Positions 31,771 through 41,022 are shown, numbered from the stretch's first letter. The stretch is 64,000 bases of DNA from Ferruginibacter sp. HRS2-29 (GCF_024343615.1 NZ_RJUB01000142.1:34111-98110), one strand, 5' to 3'. Program-made: numbers and translations. Notes: generated by a model from the letters alone, not told the origin.

Positions 31771-33755
31771 ACTGTATTTTCGATCCAGGCGTCATTTTCT
31801 TTCAAAAGATTGATCAGTTCGTCCACCGCCACTTCGCTGTTTATATTCTTTTTCACCACTTCTTTTCCTTTGTACAAGGTTATCTTTCCGGGGCCGCTGC
31901 CTACATATCCAAAATCAGCATCCGCCATTTCCCCCGGGCCATTTACGATACAACCCATGATGGCTATCTTCAGTCCTTTGAGATGGTTCGTCACACTCCT
32001 GATCCTGGCAGTGGTTTCCTGCAGATCAAAAAGTGTGCGGCCGCAACTCGGGCAACTGATATATTCCGTTTTGGAAATGCGGGTACGCACCGCTTGTAAT
32101 ATGGAGAAAGATGTATTATTTAAAAACTGGTGATTGTTTTTTGTAGGTAAATATGTCCTTCCACTCACCTGGCTGTTTTCCATTTTCGACGGGTCATTGA
32201 TCAACCAGATGCCATCGCCCATTCCATCAAGGAATAAACCTCCGGCTGTAGCGGAAAAATGTATGAGCTGTTCATCCACAGTTTTGTGCATGCTTTCCAC
32301 AGCAATGATCACCGGGCAGGTGATACCTTGTTCCATCAATACCGCAACAAAATTCCGCATCTGCTGCAAAGCATTTCGTGCCGAAGCGTAAATACAAAGT
32401 ACTACTGTGTGATCGTTTTTGATCAGCGCCAGCAATTCGCTGCTATCTTCCGAAATATTGACGGAAATAAAATTGATCTTTAAAGATCTCTTTTCCGCGG
32501 CAGCGAAATTATTCTTGTCAAATAACGGAAAATATTTATCGTGGTCTTCTGCGTTTATCCATGACTGGTAGTCGCAGATCACCTGCAAAGTGCCCGGTAA
32601 ATTAAAGCCCAGTATTTTTTCAGAAGTATATATGAAATCGGCAGCCGCGTCGGCTATATTCCATTTGTCTGTAGCTTCATTGTATGTGTATCCGATCGTC
32701 TGAAGATCAGCAGGGGCAATAGTTTCAGCCAGCATAAAATCTGCCAGCACTACCGGTACATGCCTGCTGCCGATGTTCAGCACTTCATGGCTTTTGCAGC
32801 GTTGATATTCAAAAGGGGAATAAGGCAGTTTTATATTTTCTACTACATGTTTTTTTTCTTCGTCGTAAGGCAGATCGGCATATCGTTTCACCAGGTCTTT
32901 ACAAACCGGTATTTCAAATTCGGGATCTTCGGTGAGGCTTACACGGATAGTATCGCCGATACCATCTTCGAGCAAACTGCCGATACCGATCGCGGATTTT
33001 ATCCGTCCATCTTCACCATCGCCTGCTTCGGTTACACCAAGGTGCAGGGGATAACATTCGCCAAACTCCTGCATCATATGTTGTATCAGCAGGCGGTAAG
33101 CCTGTACCATTACCAGGGGGTTGCTGCTTTTCATGCTCAGTATTATCTGGTGATAATCAAGGCTGCGGGCGATGCGCAAAAATTCCATAGCGCTTTCCAC
33201 CATTCCGTTCGCCGTATCGCCATAACGGCTCATAATGCGGTCACTGAGGCTTCCATGATTGGTGCCAATACGCATAGCAGTGCCATGCTCTTTGCAGATA
33301 AGCACCAGCGGGGTAAACCTTTCGCGGATGCGTTCTATCTCTTCCGCATATTCAGCATCAGTATATTCAAGTTGTTCAAACTTTTTCTTATCGACATAGT
33401 TACCGGGATTCACCCTCACTTTTTCCACAATCCTCGCGGCAATTTCAGCGGCATTTGGCGTAAAATGGATATCTGCAACTAACGGAGTCGTATACCCTCT
33501 TTTGTGCAGCTCTTCTTTTATTACCTTAAGATTTTCAGCTTCATTTTTTGAAGGCGCTGTTATGCGTACCAGTTCGGCCCCGGCCTCGATACAACGAATG
33601 GTTTGCTGCACCGTGGCTTCTGTATCCATGGTATCCGTAGTGGTCATGGTTTGTACCCGGATGGGATGATGCCCACCAATGACAAGCCCGCCAACTTTAA
33701 CTTCACGTGTGATCAGCCGTTTATATTCCTTTAAATTCCCGCAATAGGATTGCAT
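31767..33755 (-). CDS. ispG: (E)-4-hydroxy-3-methylbut-2-enyl-diphosphate synthase
   Basis: A 662-residue [4Fe-4S] enzyme of the MEP pathway (GcpE), converting MEcPP to HMBPP. The N-terminal TIM-barrel part has VKVGGLVIGGHHPIRVQTMT and RITAPSKNEAENL. The cluster ligands are in the C-terminal part, ISCPSCGRTLFDL and MGCIVNGPGEM. Between them is the extra domain of roughly 250 residues found in plant and Bacteroidota/Chlamydia-type IspG proteins, which explains the length. The -7 promoter box lies 18 bp before the ATG. Confidence 0.97.
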   Translation of the reverse strand: MQSYCGNLKEYKRLITREVKVGGLVIGGHHPIRVQTMTTTDTMDTEATVQQTIRCIEAGAELVRITAPSKNEAENLKVIKEELHKRGYTTPLVADIHFTPNAAEIAARIVEKVRVNPGNYVDKKKFEQLEYTDAEYAEEIERIRERFTPLVLICKEHGTAMRIGTNHGSLSDRIMSRYGDTANGMVESAMEFLRIARSLDYHQIILSMKSSNPLVMVQAYRLLIQHMMQEFGECYPLHLGVTEAGDGEDGRIKSAIGIGSLLEDGIGDTIRVSLTEDPEFEIPVCKDLVKRYADLPYDEEKKHVVENIKLPYSPFEYQRCKSHEVLNIGSRHVPVVLADFMLAETIAPADLQTIGYTYNEATDKWNIADAAADFIYTSEKILGFNLPGTLQVICDYQSWINAEDHDKYFPLFDKNNFAAAEKRSLKINFISVNISEDSSELLALIKNDHTVVLCIYASARNALQQMRNFVAVLMEQGITCPVIIAVESMHKTVDEQLIHFSATAGGLFLDGMGDGIWLINDPSKMENSQVSGRTYLPTKNNHQFLNNTSFSILQAVRTRISKTEYISCPSCGRTLFDLQETTARIRSVTNHLKGLKIAIMGCIVNGPGEMADADFGYVGSGPGKITLYKGKEVVKKNINSEVAVDELINLLKENDAWIENTV

Positions 33756-33773
33756 AGTAAAAATTATTGCTGC

Positions 33774-33781
33774 AAAGGTAG
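33774..33781 (-). promoter_or_regulatory. -7 promoter box of ispG
   Basis: Minus-strand TACCTTTG matches TAnnTTTG. The predicted leader before the ispG ATG is only about 10-13 nt. Confidence 0.5.
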
Positions 33782-33786
33782 ACCGG

Positions 33787-33889
33787 AATTAATAATTAAT
33801 AATGAATAATTCTTTTATTGGATAGCTATTATAAAGAGGCACCTCTGTCGGATTCAATTATTAATTGTTCATTATTAATTATTCATTGG
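33787..33889. repeat. AATTAATAATGAAT-word palindrome
   Basis: The left arm (33787-33812) is AATTAATAATTAATAATGAA plus TAATTC. The right arm (33853-33889) is GATTCAATTATTAATTGTTC then ATTATTAATTATTCATTGG. They are imperfect reverse complements built of TTAATAA words. It lies 2 bp from the stop of the BatBC gene and next to the ispG promoter. Confidence 0.75.
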
Positions 33890-33891
33890 TT

Positions 33892-35514
33892 TCACCAGTC
33901 TTTTTCCGGTTTATTAGGTGCATTTGCATTTACTTTATGTAGTTTATCCTGCAGGTTCTTTTCCTGCTGCTGCAGGGCTTTCAGCTTTTCTTCCGCATCC
34001 CTGGGTGTCATTTTGGAGGGCTGGGGTTTGGGCTTCTCATCCTTTTTGTCCTCTTTTTTCTGCTCCTGCTTTTGTTGTTGTTGCTGCTGTTTTTGTTGCT
34101 GCAAAGCTTTCTGAAGATTCTGCCGGGCATCATCATCATTTGGCGTAAGCCTCAATGCCGCTTTGTAAGCTTCAATGCATTCCGCCAGCTTTTTATCATT
34201 TTGCAACACTACTCCTTTGTTGTAATAAGCATTTGATTTTTGCACAGGTTTTTCCGACTGCCTGATAGATCTGTCATAAGCCTCTATCGCCGAATCTTTT
34301 CTGCCGGATTTATAATAGGCACTGCCAAGATTGTATTGCGCCACCAGGTTATTGGAATCTTTCTTCACCACTTTTTCATACGAACTTGCCGCACGGGAAT
34401 AATCTTTTTTACCATACGCTTCATTACCTTCTTTGATGGTTTTATTATTTTCCTGCGCCATTGCCGCAGTCCCGGCAAGCATGAATAAAAAAGAAACTGC
34501 CGCGGGCTTCAGCCTGGACAATTTATTTCGTTTTGTTTCAGAAATAAATAATTCAATCACCAGTAATAATAATGCGATGGCAAGTAATACCTGGAAATAA
34601 GATTGATAATTGGTCAGCGATTCATCCTTAACTGCCCGTTGATCCATCGATGCCAACTGGTGGGCAAGATTGTTCACCACATTATCGGTGCTGCCAAAAA
34701 ACTGGTAAGCTCCGTTGCCCGATTGAGCTATGGATTGCAGTTCTTCTTCATTGAGTTTTGAAATGACGGTATTACCTTCCGCATCTTTTTTCATAGCGCC
34801 GGTAGCTTCATCAATAATCGGGGCACCTTCTTTGGAGCCGATACCGATGGTATAGATCACCACCCCTTCGGAACCCATTTGTTTCGCCGTGCTGATGGCT
34901 CCTTCGTCGTGGTCTTCACCATCGCTGATAAGGATCACCGCCTTGTATTTTTTTTCTTTCGTATTAAAAGAAGCATAACACATTTTCAATGCATCGCCGA
35001 TCACGGTTCCCTGTGTGGGTATGGATTCCGTGCTGGCGGCAGAAAGGTACATTTTTGCGGCAGCATGGTCACCGGTAAGCGGCATCTGTAAGTAAGCCTT
35101 TCCGGCAAAAACCACTATACCTATCCTGTCGTTGCCAAGTTTATCGATGAGTTTGCCGAGCAATTGTTTCGCCCTGTCAAGCCTGGTAGGCTTGATGTCC
35201 TGGGCCAGCATACTTTTGCTCACGTCGATGGCGATCATAACATCTATCCCATTGCGATCAACAAGATTATTTCCTGTGGCGCTTCGTGGATTTGCCAATG
35301 CGAGTATCAGCGCTGCCATAGCAACAAAAAGCACGATGAATTTTTTGAAAAAAGAAGCGGCCCTGTATTGCGCCAGCAATTGCTTTACCAGCAAGGGTTC
35401 GCCAATCTTTGTGATCGTTTTTTTCTTACGGTTTTTAGCCACTAAAAAAACAATTAGCATTACAGGGAGTAATGCTAATACGTAGAGAAATATGGTATAT
35501 TGAAATGAAGGCAT
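33892..35514 (-). CDS. BatB-BatC-like fusion: VWA domain plus TPR membrane protein
   Basis: A 540-residue membrane protein. Two N-terminal helices (about 7-25 and 57-75) are followed by a von Willebrand A domain with an intact MIDAS motif DVSKS (Asp97, Ser99, Ser101). Two more hydrophobic segments lie near 310-325 and 340-355. After them come about three TPR units (360-470) and a Gln/Lys-rich tail. In Bacteroides the VWA part (BatB) and the TPR part (BatC) are separate products of the Bat aerotolerance operon; here they are one chain. The other bat genes and the MoxR ATPase are not adjacent on this side. Confidence 0.85.
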   Translation of the reverse strand: MPSFQYTIFLYVLALLPVMLIVFLVAKNRKKKTITKIGEPLLVKQLLAQYRAASFFKKFIVLFVAMAALILALANPRSATGNNLVDRNGIDVMIAIDVSKSMLAQDIKPTRLDRAKQLLGKLIDKLGNDRIGIVVFAGKAYLQMPLTGDHAAAKMYLSAASTESIPTQGTVIGDALKMCYASFNTKEKKYKAVILISDGEDHDEGAISTAKQMGSEGVVIYTIGIGSKEGAPIIDEATGAMKKDAEGNTVISKLNEEELQSIAQSGNGAYQFFGSTDNVVNNLAHQLASMDQRAVKDESLTNYQSYFQVLLAIALLLLVIELFISETKRNKLSRLKPAAVSFLFMLAGTAAMAQENNKTIKEGNEAYGKKDYSRAASSYEKVVKKDSNNLVAQYNLGSAYYKSGRKDSAIEAYDRSIRQSEKPVQKSNAYYNKGVVLQNDKKLAECIEAYKAALRLTPNDDDARQNLQKALQQQKQQQQQQKQEQKKEDKKDEKPKPQPSKMTPRDAEEKLKALQQQEKNLQDKLHKVNANAPNKPEKDW

Positions 35515-35576
35515 ATGTCGTTATTCGCAAATTAACCTTATTGCACTCATGTTTTGTTAAAGAAACAATAAGAAAT

Positions 35577-36401
35577 CTACATTTTGCCCTGTAAAAAACC
35601 GAGCTCTTTTAAAATATCTTTTGTGATGCCGATACGGGCCGGTTTCATATCGAAATCCTTGTCTTTAGATTTGACGAGCGTTACAAAAAAATAGACGTGT
35701 TTGTTCTCTTCCACCCAACCTACCAGCCAACCTATTGCATTGTTCGACTCATCCCATCCCCAGCCAGTCTTATAACTCAATTTGTATGCCGTATTATCTT
35801 CCTGCACCATCACTTCCCTTACTTCCTGCTGCACTGATTTGCGGAAAGGCAACTGATCGAAGTACAAACGCTTAAGCAAGCCGAGTTGTTCATCCGGTGA
35901 TATTTTCAATTTATTATTGAGCCAGAAAGAATCCACCGCACCCGAAATATTTTTATTGCCATACGAAAGGCTGTCGATGAAACTTTGCATGGTATCGTGC
36001 CCGATCCTGCGGGCCACTTCCTGGTAATAGGCTACATTGCTCAGCTTGAAAGCTTTCGTCATATCCATATCCTGGTTCCAGTCGTCGTTCCATCTTTTTA
36101 CTCCATCCCATTTGATCACCATCTTCGGGCTGGTGATGACGCCTGTCTGCAGCCCGATCAGTGAGTTCACGATCTTGTAGGTAGATGCGGGCAAAAAACG
36201 CGTAGTATCCAGTTCCATGTTGTAGACGGTAATTTGTCCGTCGGTGTTGTTGAGCATGGTAAAACACCCTTCCACATTCCTGGAATCAAAATATTTTTTG
36301 AGGTTGTTGTCGATCTTGGCTTTATTGACAGAGCAGGAAGAAATGGAAACAAGGAATAAGGAGGTAAGAAAAAGGAATAAGGAAGTGTTGGTTCGTTTCA
36401 T
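35577..36401 (-). CDS. class D beta-lactamase (OXA-like), lipoprotein
   Basis: A 274-residue serine beta-lactamase-fold protein. The lipobox is ISSC (Cys23), so it should be anchored in the membrane. All class D signatures are present: catalytic Ser73 in PASTYK with the Lys76 that is carboxylated in OXA enzymes, SNV at 121-123, YGN at 147-149, Trp160 in DSFWL, and KTG at 211-213 followed by WGWDESN. The complete set argues for an active hydrolase rather than a BlaR-type sensor. No mobile element or integron is near, so it looks resident. Substrate range cannot be told. Confidence 0.9.
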   Translation of the reverse strand: MKRTNTSLFLFLTSLFLVSISSCSVNKAKIDNNLKKYFDSRNVEGCFTMLNNTDGQITVYNMELDTTRFLPASTYKIVNSLIGLQTGVITSPKMVIKWDGVKRWNDDWNQDMDMTKAFKLSNVAYYQEVARRIGHDTMQSFIDSLSYGNKNISGAVDSFWLNNKLKISPDEQLGLLKRLYFDQLPFRKSVQQEVREVMVQEDNTAYKLSYKTGWGWDESNNAIGWLVGWVEENKHVYFFVTLVKSKDKDFDMKPARIGITKDILKELGFLQGKM

Positions 36402-36431
36402 TCGAAAATATATTTGATCGTTGATCGATGT

Positions 36432-37025
36432 TTATTTTTTTGCAGCCGGTGGGTTCAGGTGCTGCGCAGTGGCTCCCAGTGCTTCATAAAAATCCTTGCC
36501 GAACTTCCGCACCAGCGGCTCTTTCAAAAACTGGTATACCGGCACTTTCAGCTTTTTCCCAAGGGAGCAGGCTGCTTTGCAGTTGTCTTCACGTGGCTCG
36601 TAGTTGGCAAATTCAGTAACGCCGTCTTTGCTTTGTTTTACAATGATAGGGAAAAGATGGCAGCTGATGGGTTTCTTCCATTTCACTTTACCATCGAGGT
36701 AAGCCTGCTCGATGCCGCATTTCACAATGCCTTCCTTGTCGGTGATGCCGTATACGCAGATGGCGTTATTGATGGTAGGTGTTACCCAGCCATATTCTTT
36801 ATCATACACATAACGTCCCTGCCGGTCGATCTCAGCACGGCTTTGTTCGGATAAATAAGGCAAAACTGCTTCCTGTACCGCATCCATTTCCTTCAATTCG
36901 TTCTTATTCAAAGGCGCGCCGGCATCGCCGTCTACGCAACAGGCACCCTTACACCTCGAAAGATCGCATACGAATTGCTCTTTAATGATCTGGTCGCTTA
37001 GCAAAACGTGGTCAATAGCTATCAT
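36432..37025 (-). CDS. DUF3109 family protein (cysteine-rich)
   Basis: A 197-residue cytoplasmic protein matching DUF3109. It has eight cysteines in conserved groups: VCDLSRCKGACC near the N-terminus, then single cysteines in NAICVYG, VKCGIE and ISCHLFP, and DNCKAACSLG. The pattern resembles YkgJ-type Fe-S or zinc-binding proteins. The function is unknown. A TACCTTTG box on the minus strand ends 5 bp before the start codon, so its mRNA is probably leaderless. Confidence 0.85.
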   Translation of the reverse strand: MIAIDHVLLSDQIIKEQFVCDLSRCKGACCVDGDAGAPLNKNELKEMDAVQEAVLPYLSEQSRAEIDRQGRYVYDKEYGWVTPTINNAICVYGITDKEGIVKCGIEQAYLDGKVKWKKPISCHLFPIIVKQSKDGVTEFANYEPREDNCKAACSLGKKLKVPVYQFLKEPLVRKFGKDFYEALGATAQHLNPPAAKK

Positions 37026-37029
37026 GCAG

Positions 37030-37037
37030 CAAAGGTA
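37030..37037 (-). promoter_or_regulatory. -7 promoter box of the DUF3109 gene
   Basis: Minus-strand TACCTTTG lies 4 bp from the ATG (37023-37025). The predicted transcript start falls on or beside the start codon. The box overlaps the outer end of the palindrome at 37036-37180. Confidence 0.45.
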
Positions 37038-37180
37038 GTCAATAGTGAATAGTCAATAGTCAAACCTTTGGAGTTTTTACTTAGCGTGGAATTCCTTTCT
37101 TTTGAAACTAGTAAAATAAAGGTCTTTGCAAAAAATAACAGACTTCGAAGGTTTGACTATTGACTATTCCCTATTGACTA
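37036..37180. repeat. AGTCAATAGTGAAT-word palindrome, copy 2
   Basis: The left arm (37036-37073) and right arm (37143-37180) are reverse complements with few mismatches, and almost identical in sequence to the arms at 24437-24655. The spacers of the two copies share no obvious similarity. The gldD stop codon TAG (37178-37180) forms the end of the right arm. Confidence 0.9.
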
Positions 37181-37831
37181 TTTCCACCGGAAGGTGGAAA
37201 TAAGGTGCTCGATATCTTTTTGCAAAAAATCCTGCACCGGCCTGATGGAATCGGCATTGGGAGTAGCTTCAAAGTATAAGGCTCCGCGGATGAAATGATG
37301 GGTAGTATCGGTCATGAAGAACTGACGGCCTGTTGCGGCATTGCCACCGACTTTGAAATAAATGCCGCCAATGCCATTTTTTGTCACAAACTGACTATCC
37401 TTGATAGAACTTGCTACCTCGCCATTTTTATTGGTCAGGGTATAGGCATCGTTTCTCATGCGTTCAAATTCGTTGATGCCCAGTGAATCCCGGTAGCTGC
37501 CGTCTTTTTGTTTGATCTTATAAATGGCTTTGCCGCCGATGGCTTTATAACTTAAAAAGACCCTGGCATTGAACTGCGGAAAATCAATGTTGATCCAGAA
37601 ATTATTTTCCGGGCTGGCGTCAAAATAAGTGCTGTCCTGGATAATATTGGCGTAAGCCGGGTACTGAAAACTATAAGGAAAACTCTCCCGGTTGAAATCG
37701 CGGTAGCTATGCTGCGGTAATTCGATGTTGTAATATCCTTTTTTGCGGGAAGTGTAAGGGCTGTTGCAAGCCATCCAGCAGGCAGCCGACAATGCAATGA
37801 TGATCGGCAGTAAAAATTTTCTATTTGTCAT
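37178..37831 (-). CDS. gldD: gliding motility lipoprotein GldD
   Basis: A 217-residue lipoprotein with lipobox WMAC near residue 22. The mature N-terminus (YTSRKKGYYNIELPQHSY) matches the GldD signature of a Lys-Gly-Tyr-phi-x-Ile-x-Leu-Pro stretch. GldD is needed for gliding in Flavobacterium johnsoniae. It starts 1 bp after gldE, so the two are coupled, as in gliding Bacteroidota. Non-gliding relatives keep the gene too, so motility cannot be assumed. The final codon and stop lie in the AGTCAAT repeat arm. Confidence 0.9.
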   Translation of the reverse strand: MTNRKFLLPIIIALSAACWMACNSPYTSRKKGYYNIELPQHSYRDFNRESFPYSFQYPAYANIIQDSTYFDASPENNFWINIDFPQFNARVFLSYKAIGGKAIYKIKQKDGSYRDSLGINEFERMRNDAYTLTNKNGEVASSIKDSQFVTKNGIGGIYFKVGGNAATGRQFFMTDTTHHFIRGALYFEATPNADSIRPVQDFLQKDIEHLISTFRWK

Positions 37832-37832
37832 G

Positions 37833-39182
37833 CTATTCCTGTTCGGGCTGCTTATGTTGTATGGTTATCCTCACTTTGTCAATCCTGTTCTTATTGATCT
37901 GCAAAGGCACGAGTGTAAAATCGCCCGACACCCAGGTGGTATTTTCTGCAGGAAATTCACCCGCGATCTCCAGCACCAGTCCTGCTACCGAATCGCTCTC
38001 CCCACGCACCTGATCGAAAGTATCCATAGGCAATCCCATCGCTTTGCATGCATCGTTGATCATCAGTTTCCCTTCGAAAATATAGTTGTAATCATCGATT
38101 TTTTTATTGCCGCTTTCCTCGTCGTCAAATTCATCCTTGATATCACCAATGATCTCCTCCATGATATCCTCGAGCGTTACGATGCCTGATGTGCCGCCAA
38201 ATTCATCGGCAACGATGGCAAAATGTATACGCTTGTTGCGAAATTCCTGCAGAAGATCTTCAATGAGTTTTTGTTCGTGAACGAAATAAGGCGCCCTTAT
38301 CAAGGTATGCCAATCGAAGTCTGAAGTTTCATGCAGATGCGGCAACAGGTCTTTTGTGTGCAACATTCCCGCAGGATCATCCAGATTATTCTTGTATACC
38401 GGCAGCCTTGAGTAGTGCAGGTCTTCCACACGTTTCAGCACATCGCTGAAACTGGTATTGTATTCTATACCGCTAACGTCCATGCGTGTACGCATGATCT
38501 GTTTCACTTCGGTATCGCCGAATTTGCGGATGCCTTTCAGTATCTGTTTTTCTTCGGAAGAAGCTTCATGTTCGGGCAGCAGGTCGATGGCATCGTCGAT
38601 GCTGCTGTTGTCGAGCGCCGTGGCATTTTCGGGGGTAACCCTTTTGTCGAAATTATCGTTGAAACGCACCAGCCTCTTACTCAATCCCGAAAACAGGCTG
38701 TTGAATATTTCTATCATCAGCGAAGAAGCCGATGCAAACCTGATACGTTGGTGGGTGGCCCATACTTTGGGTAAAATTTCCGCGAACAGGACCACTAAGA
38801 ATGTAATGGCAAATATCTTGATGGCAAATACATAAACGATGGAAAGTCCGAGTGGAACGATCCAGTTATCGATCAGGATATTGGCGATGAGAATGATACC
38901 GATGTTTGCCAGGCTGTTGGTGATCATCATCGAGGCCAGCAATGTTTTCGGTTGCTCAAGCATGTCGAGTATACGCCTGTAAGACGGATGGTGCCTGGTT
39001 TTCAGCACATTTATATCCTTGGTATTGAAAGAAAAAAAAGCGATCTCGCTTCCTGATACGAGAAATGAAAGCAGGAACAATATCACCAGGGTAAAAATAA
39101 GTACGGTAGCGGCAGCCGGCGTAAGTGCCAGCAGAAACAGCAACAAATGATTTGAGGTTACATATACCGAATGGTAATCCAA
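37833..39182 (-). CDS. gldE: gliding motility-associated protein GldE (CNNM/CorC-type hemolysin family)
   Basis: A 449-residue membrane protein. The N-terminal CNNM/DUF21 region has about four hydrophobic segments (20-170). Two CBS domains follow (near residues 215-340, with VMRTRMDVSGIEY-like and RIHFAIVADEFGGTSGIVTLEDI), and a C-terminal CorC/HlyC transporter-associated domain (345-440). In F. johnsoniae GldE supports GldD function. The operon order ssb, gldE, gldD is the conserved one. Confidence 0.9.
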   Translation of the reverse strand: MDYHSVYVTSNHLLLFLLALTPAAATVLIFTLVILFLLSFLVSGSEIAFFSFNTKDINVLKTRHHPSYRRILDMLEQPKTLLASMMITNSLANIGIILIANILIDNWIVPLGLSIVYVFAIKIFAITFLVVLFAEILPKVWATHQRIRFASASSLMIEIFNSLFSGLSKRLVRFNDNFDKRVTPENATALDNSSIDDAIDLLPEHEASSEEKQILKGIRKFGDTEVKQIMRTRMDVSGIEYNTSFSDVLKRVEDLHYSRLPVYKNNLDDPAGMLHTKDLLPHLHETSDFDWHTLIRAPYFVHEQKLIEDLLQEFRNKRIHFAIVADEFGGTSGIVTLEDIMEEIIGDIKDEFDDEESGNKKIDDYNYIFEGKLMINDACKAMGLPMDTFDQVRGESDSVAGLVLEIAGEFPAENTTWVSGDFTLVPLQINKNRIDKVRITIQHKQPEQE

Positions 39183-39288
39183 AGCAGGTAATTTAAGTGA
39201 ACAAGATCTTCCGCAATTTTACGGAAAAATATTTTTGTATTGATAGAACTTATTTTCAATTTTATATATGCTGTCACCCCCGGCCTGA

Positions 39289-39720
39289 TCAAAATGGCAA
39301 CCTTTCATTCCCGCTTTCATCTGTAGGTGGAATATCCTCTCCGCCTAATCCTTCCATTCCTTCAAATCCACCCGGGCCGCCGCCTTCATTGCGTTTGTCG
39401 AGCATGATAAGGTTATCTCCCACTACTTCGGTAGCGAACTTTTTATTGCCTTCCTTGTCTTCCCAGCTGCGGGTTTTCAGTCGCCCTTCTATATAAACCA
39501 GGCTCCCGCGGTGCAGGTATTTTTGCGCCAGCTCAGCCAACCCACGCCATAATACCACTGTATGCCATTCTGTTTGAGAGATCAGCTTGCCACTCCTGTC
39601 CTTATATGTTTCGGTAGTTGCCAGGGAGAATTTTGCTACTCCTATATTGCCTTCCAAAAACTGGATGTCCGGATCCTTCCCTAAATTTCCTATCAGCATT
39701 ACCCTGTTTACGCCTCTCAT
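39289..39720 (-). CDS. ssb: single-stranded DNA-binding protein
   Basis: A 143-residue SSB. The OB fold starts MRGVNRVMLIGNLGKDP and includes TEWHTVVLWRGLAE and KGSLVYIEGRL-like strands (here RGSLVYIEGRLKTRSW). A Gly-rich linker leads to the acidic/hydrophobic tip ERLPF that recruits partner proteins. The ATG at 39720 is fixed by the conserved N-terminus. It sits upstream of gldE on the same strand. Confidence 0.95.
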   Translation of the reverse strand: MRGVNRVMLIGNLGKDPDIQFLEGNIGVAKFSLATTETYKDRSGKLISQTEWHTVVLWRGLAELAQKYLHRGSLVYIEGRLKTRSWEDKEGNKKFATEVVGDNLIMLDKRNEGGGPGGFEGMEGLGGEDIPPTDESGNERLPF

Positions 39721-39789
39721 ATAATGATATTTTATGAATAGATTTGTTGACAATAGCAGCGTTGTAACAAATTTAAAGATACAACTCAA

Positions 39790-39830
39790 AACACGAATTA
39801 CACGAATTTAAACCGCGAATTACACGAATT
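39790..39830. repeat. ACGAATTAC tandem words between mutY and ssb
   Basis: ACACGAATTA, CACGAATTTA, CGCGAATTA and CACGAATTA follow one another. It is the reverse complement of the ATTCGTG word at 11307-11341 and 58853-58889. Confidence 0.65.
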
Positions 39831-39925
39831 ATGTTACAAGGTTTGCATACCGTCTGATTTCCTTGTACAGCCATTAATTGTATGCCACTTTTGATCTGAG
39901 TACCTGTAATTTCTCCACACGAATA

Positions 39926-41017
39926 TCAAAATACGCTCAGTTGTACATTCCCCCGTTGTTCGTCTTCCAGGTAAGTGTTGATGACCCGCGGAAATGCCAG
40001 TTTGCCAGTTTCGATACCGGCCAGCGACTGATACCCCGGCATGACCGGAAGAGCTTTAAGCTTCACCCGGATAAATACTGCCCGGATGGTCTGGTGCGAC
40101 AATAATTGTTTGTAAACCTGTGAAACACTTTCCACAGAATAGGCCGTGCTGCCGAAAATAGATGGCAACCTTTTTTTCACCACCTGCTCAACGGGCATTT
40201 CACGTTCCTCTTCCATCAAAATAAATTCATGGAGGCTTTGCCAGATATCTTTTCCGGTGCGTTCCCGCACAAATATTTTCGTTTTGTACTCCGCGATCAC
40301 ATAATAAAACCAGCGGTCTTTCTTTTGCAGCTTTTTCTTCTTCACCGGCAGGGATGCTACATTTCCGGTTGCCAGTGCGTCGCATTTTTCTTTCAATATG
40401 CAGCTTACGCAAAGCGGGAGTTGTGGCTTGCAAACCGTTGCGCCAAAATCCATGATGGCCTGGTTGTAACCTGCCGGATCATGTTTATCCAGTAGCTGTT
40501 GCGCCAGCTCCGCAAATATTTTTTTTCCGGCGGTAGAATCTATGGGAATTTCGAGTCCGAAAAACCTGGCCAGTACCCGCTGTACATTTCCATCTACCAC
40601 GGCGTGTGGCAGCCCGAAGGCAAAAGATGCGATTGCCGAGGCGGTATAGGCACCTACTCCCTTCAGTGCCAGTATGTTTTCGTACGTATCGGGGAATTCC
40701 CCCCCCGAATCCGAGGCTATCGATCTCGCTGAAGCTAAAAGATTGCGGCAGCGTGAGTAATATCCCAATCCTTCCCACATTTTAAACACAGCCTGATCTT
40801 CCGCTTCGGCCAGGCTTTTTACATCCGGATATTTTTTTATGAAGCGTTTGTAATAAGCCAGCCCCTGGTCCACGCGGGTTTGCTGCAGAATTATTTCGCT
40901 AAGCCAGATCTTATAAGGATCTTTTTCTCCTTTCCAGGGCATATCCCGGTCATTTTCCGTACGGTTCCAGAGCAATAACTGCTCCCTGAAAAATAACTGG
41001 TTTGTTTTTTGTATCAC
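39926..41017 (-). CDS. mutY: A/G-specific adenine glycosylase MutY
   Basis: A 363-residue repair glycosylase that removes A opposite 8-oxoguanine. The helix-hairpin-helix is LKGVGAYTASAIASFAFG, and the following HAVVDGNVQRVLARFF carries the catalytic Asp. The [4Fe-4S] cluster ligands follow the C-x6-C-x2-C-x5-C spacing in CKPQLPLCVSC...KEKC. A C-terminal NUDIX-like domain is present. The start is GTG (41015-41017), directly after a -7 box at 41023-41030, so the mRNA is probably leaderless. Confidence 0.94.
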   Translation of the reverse strand: MIQKTNQLFFREQLLLWNRTENDRDMPWKGEKDPYKIWLSEIILQQTRVDQGLAYYKRFIKKYPDVKSLAEAEDQAVFKMWEGLGYYSRCRNLLASARSIASDSGGEFPDTYENILALKGVGAYTASAIASFAFGLPHAVVDGNVQRVLARFFGLEIPIDSTAGKKIFAELAQQLLDKHDPAGYNQAIMDFGATVCKPQLPLCVSCILKEKCDALATGNVASLPVKKKKLQKKDRWFYYVIAEYKTKIFVRERTGKDIWQSLHEFILMEEEREMPVEQVVKKRLPSIFGSTAYSVESVSQVYKQLLSHQTIRAVFIRVKLKALPVMPGYQSLAGIETGKLAFPRVINTYLEDEQRGNVQLSVF

Positions 41018-41022
41018 TATAT

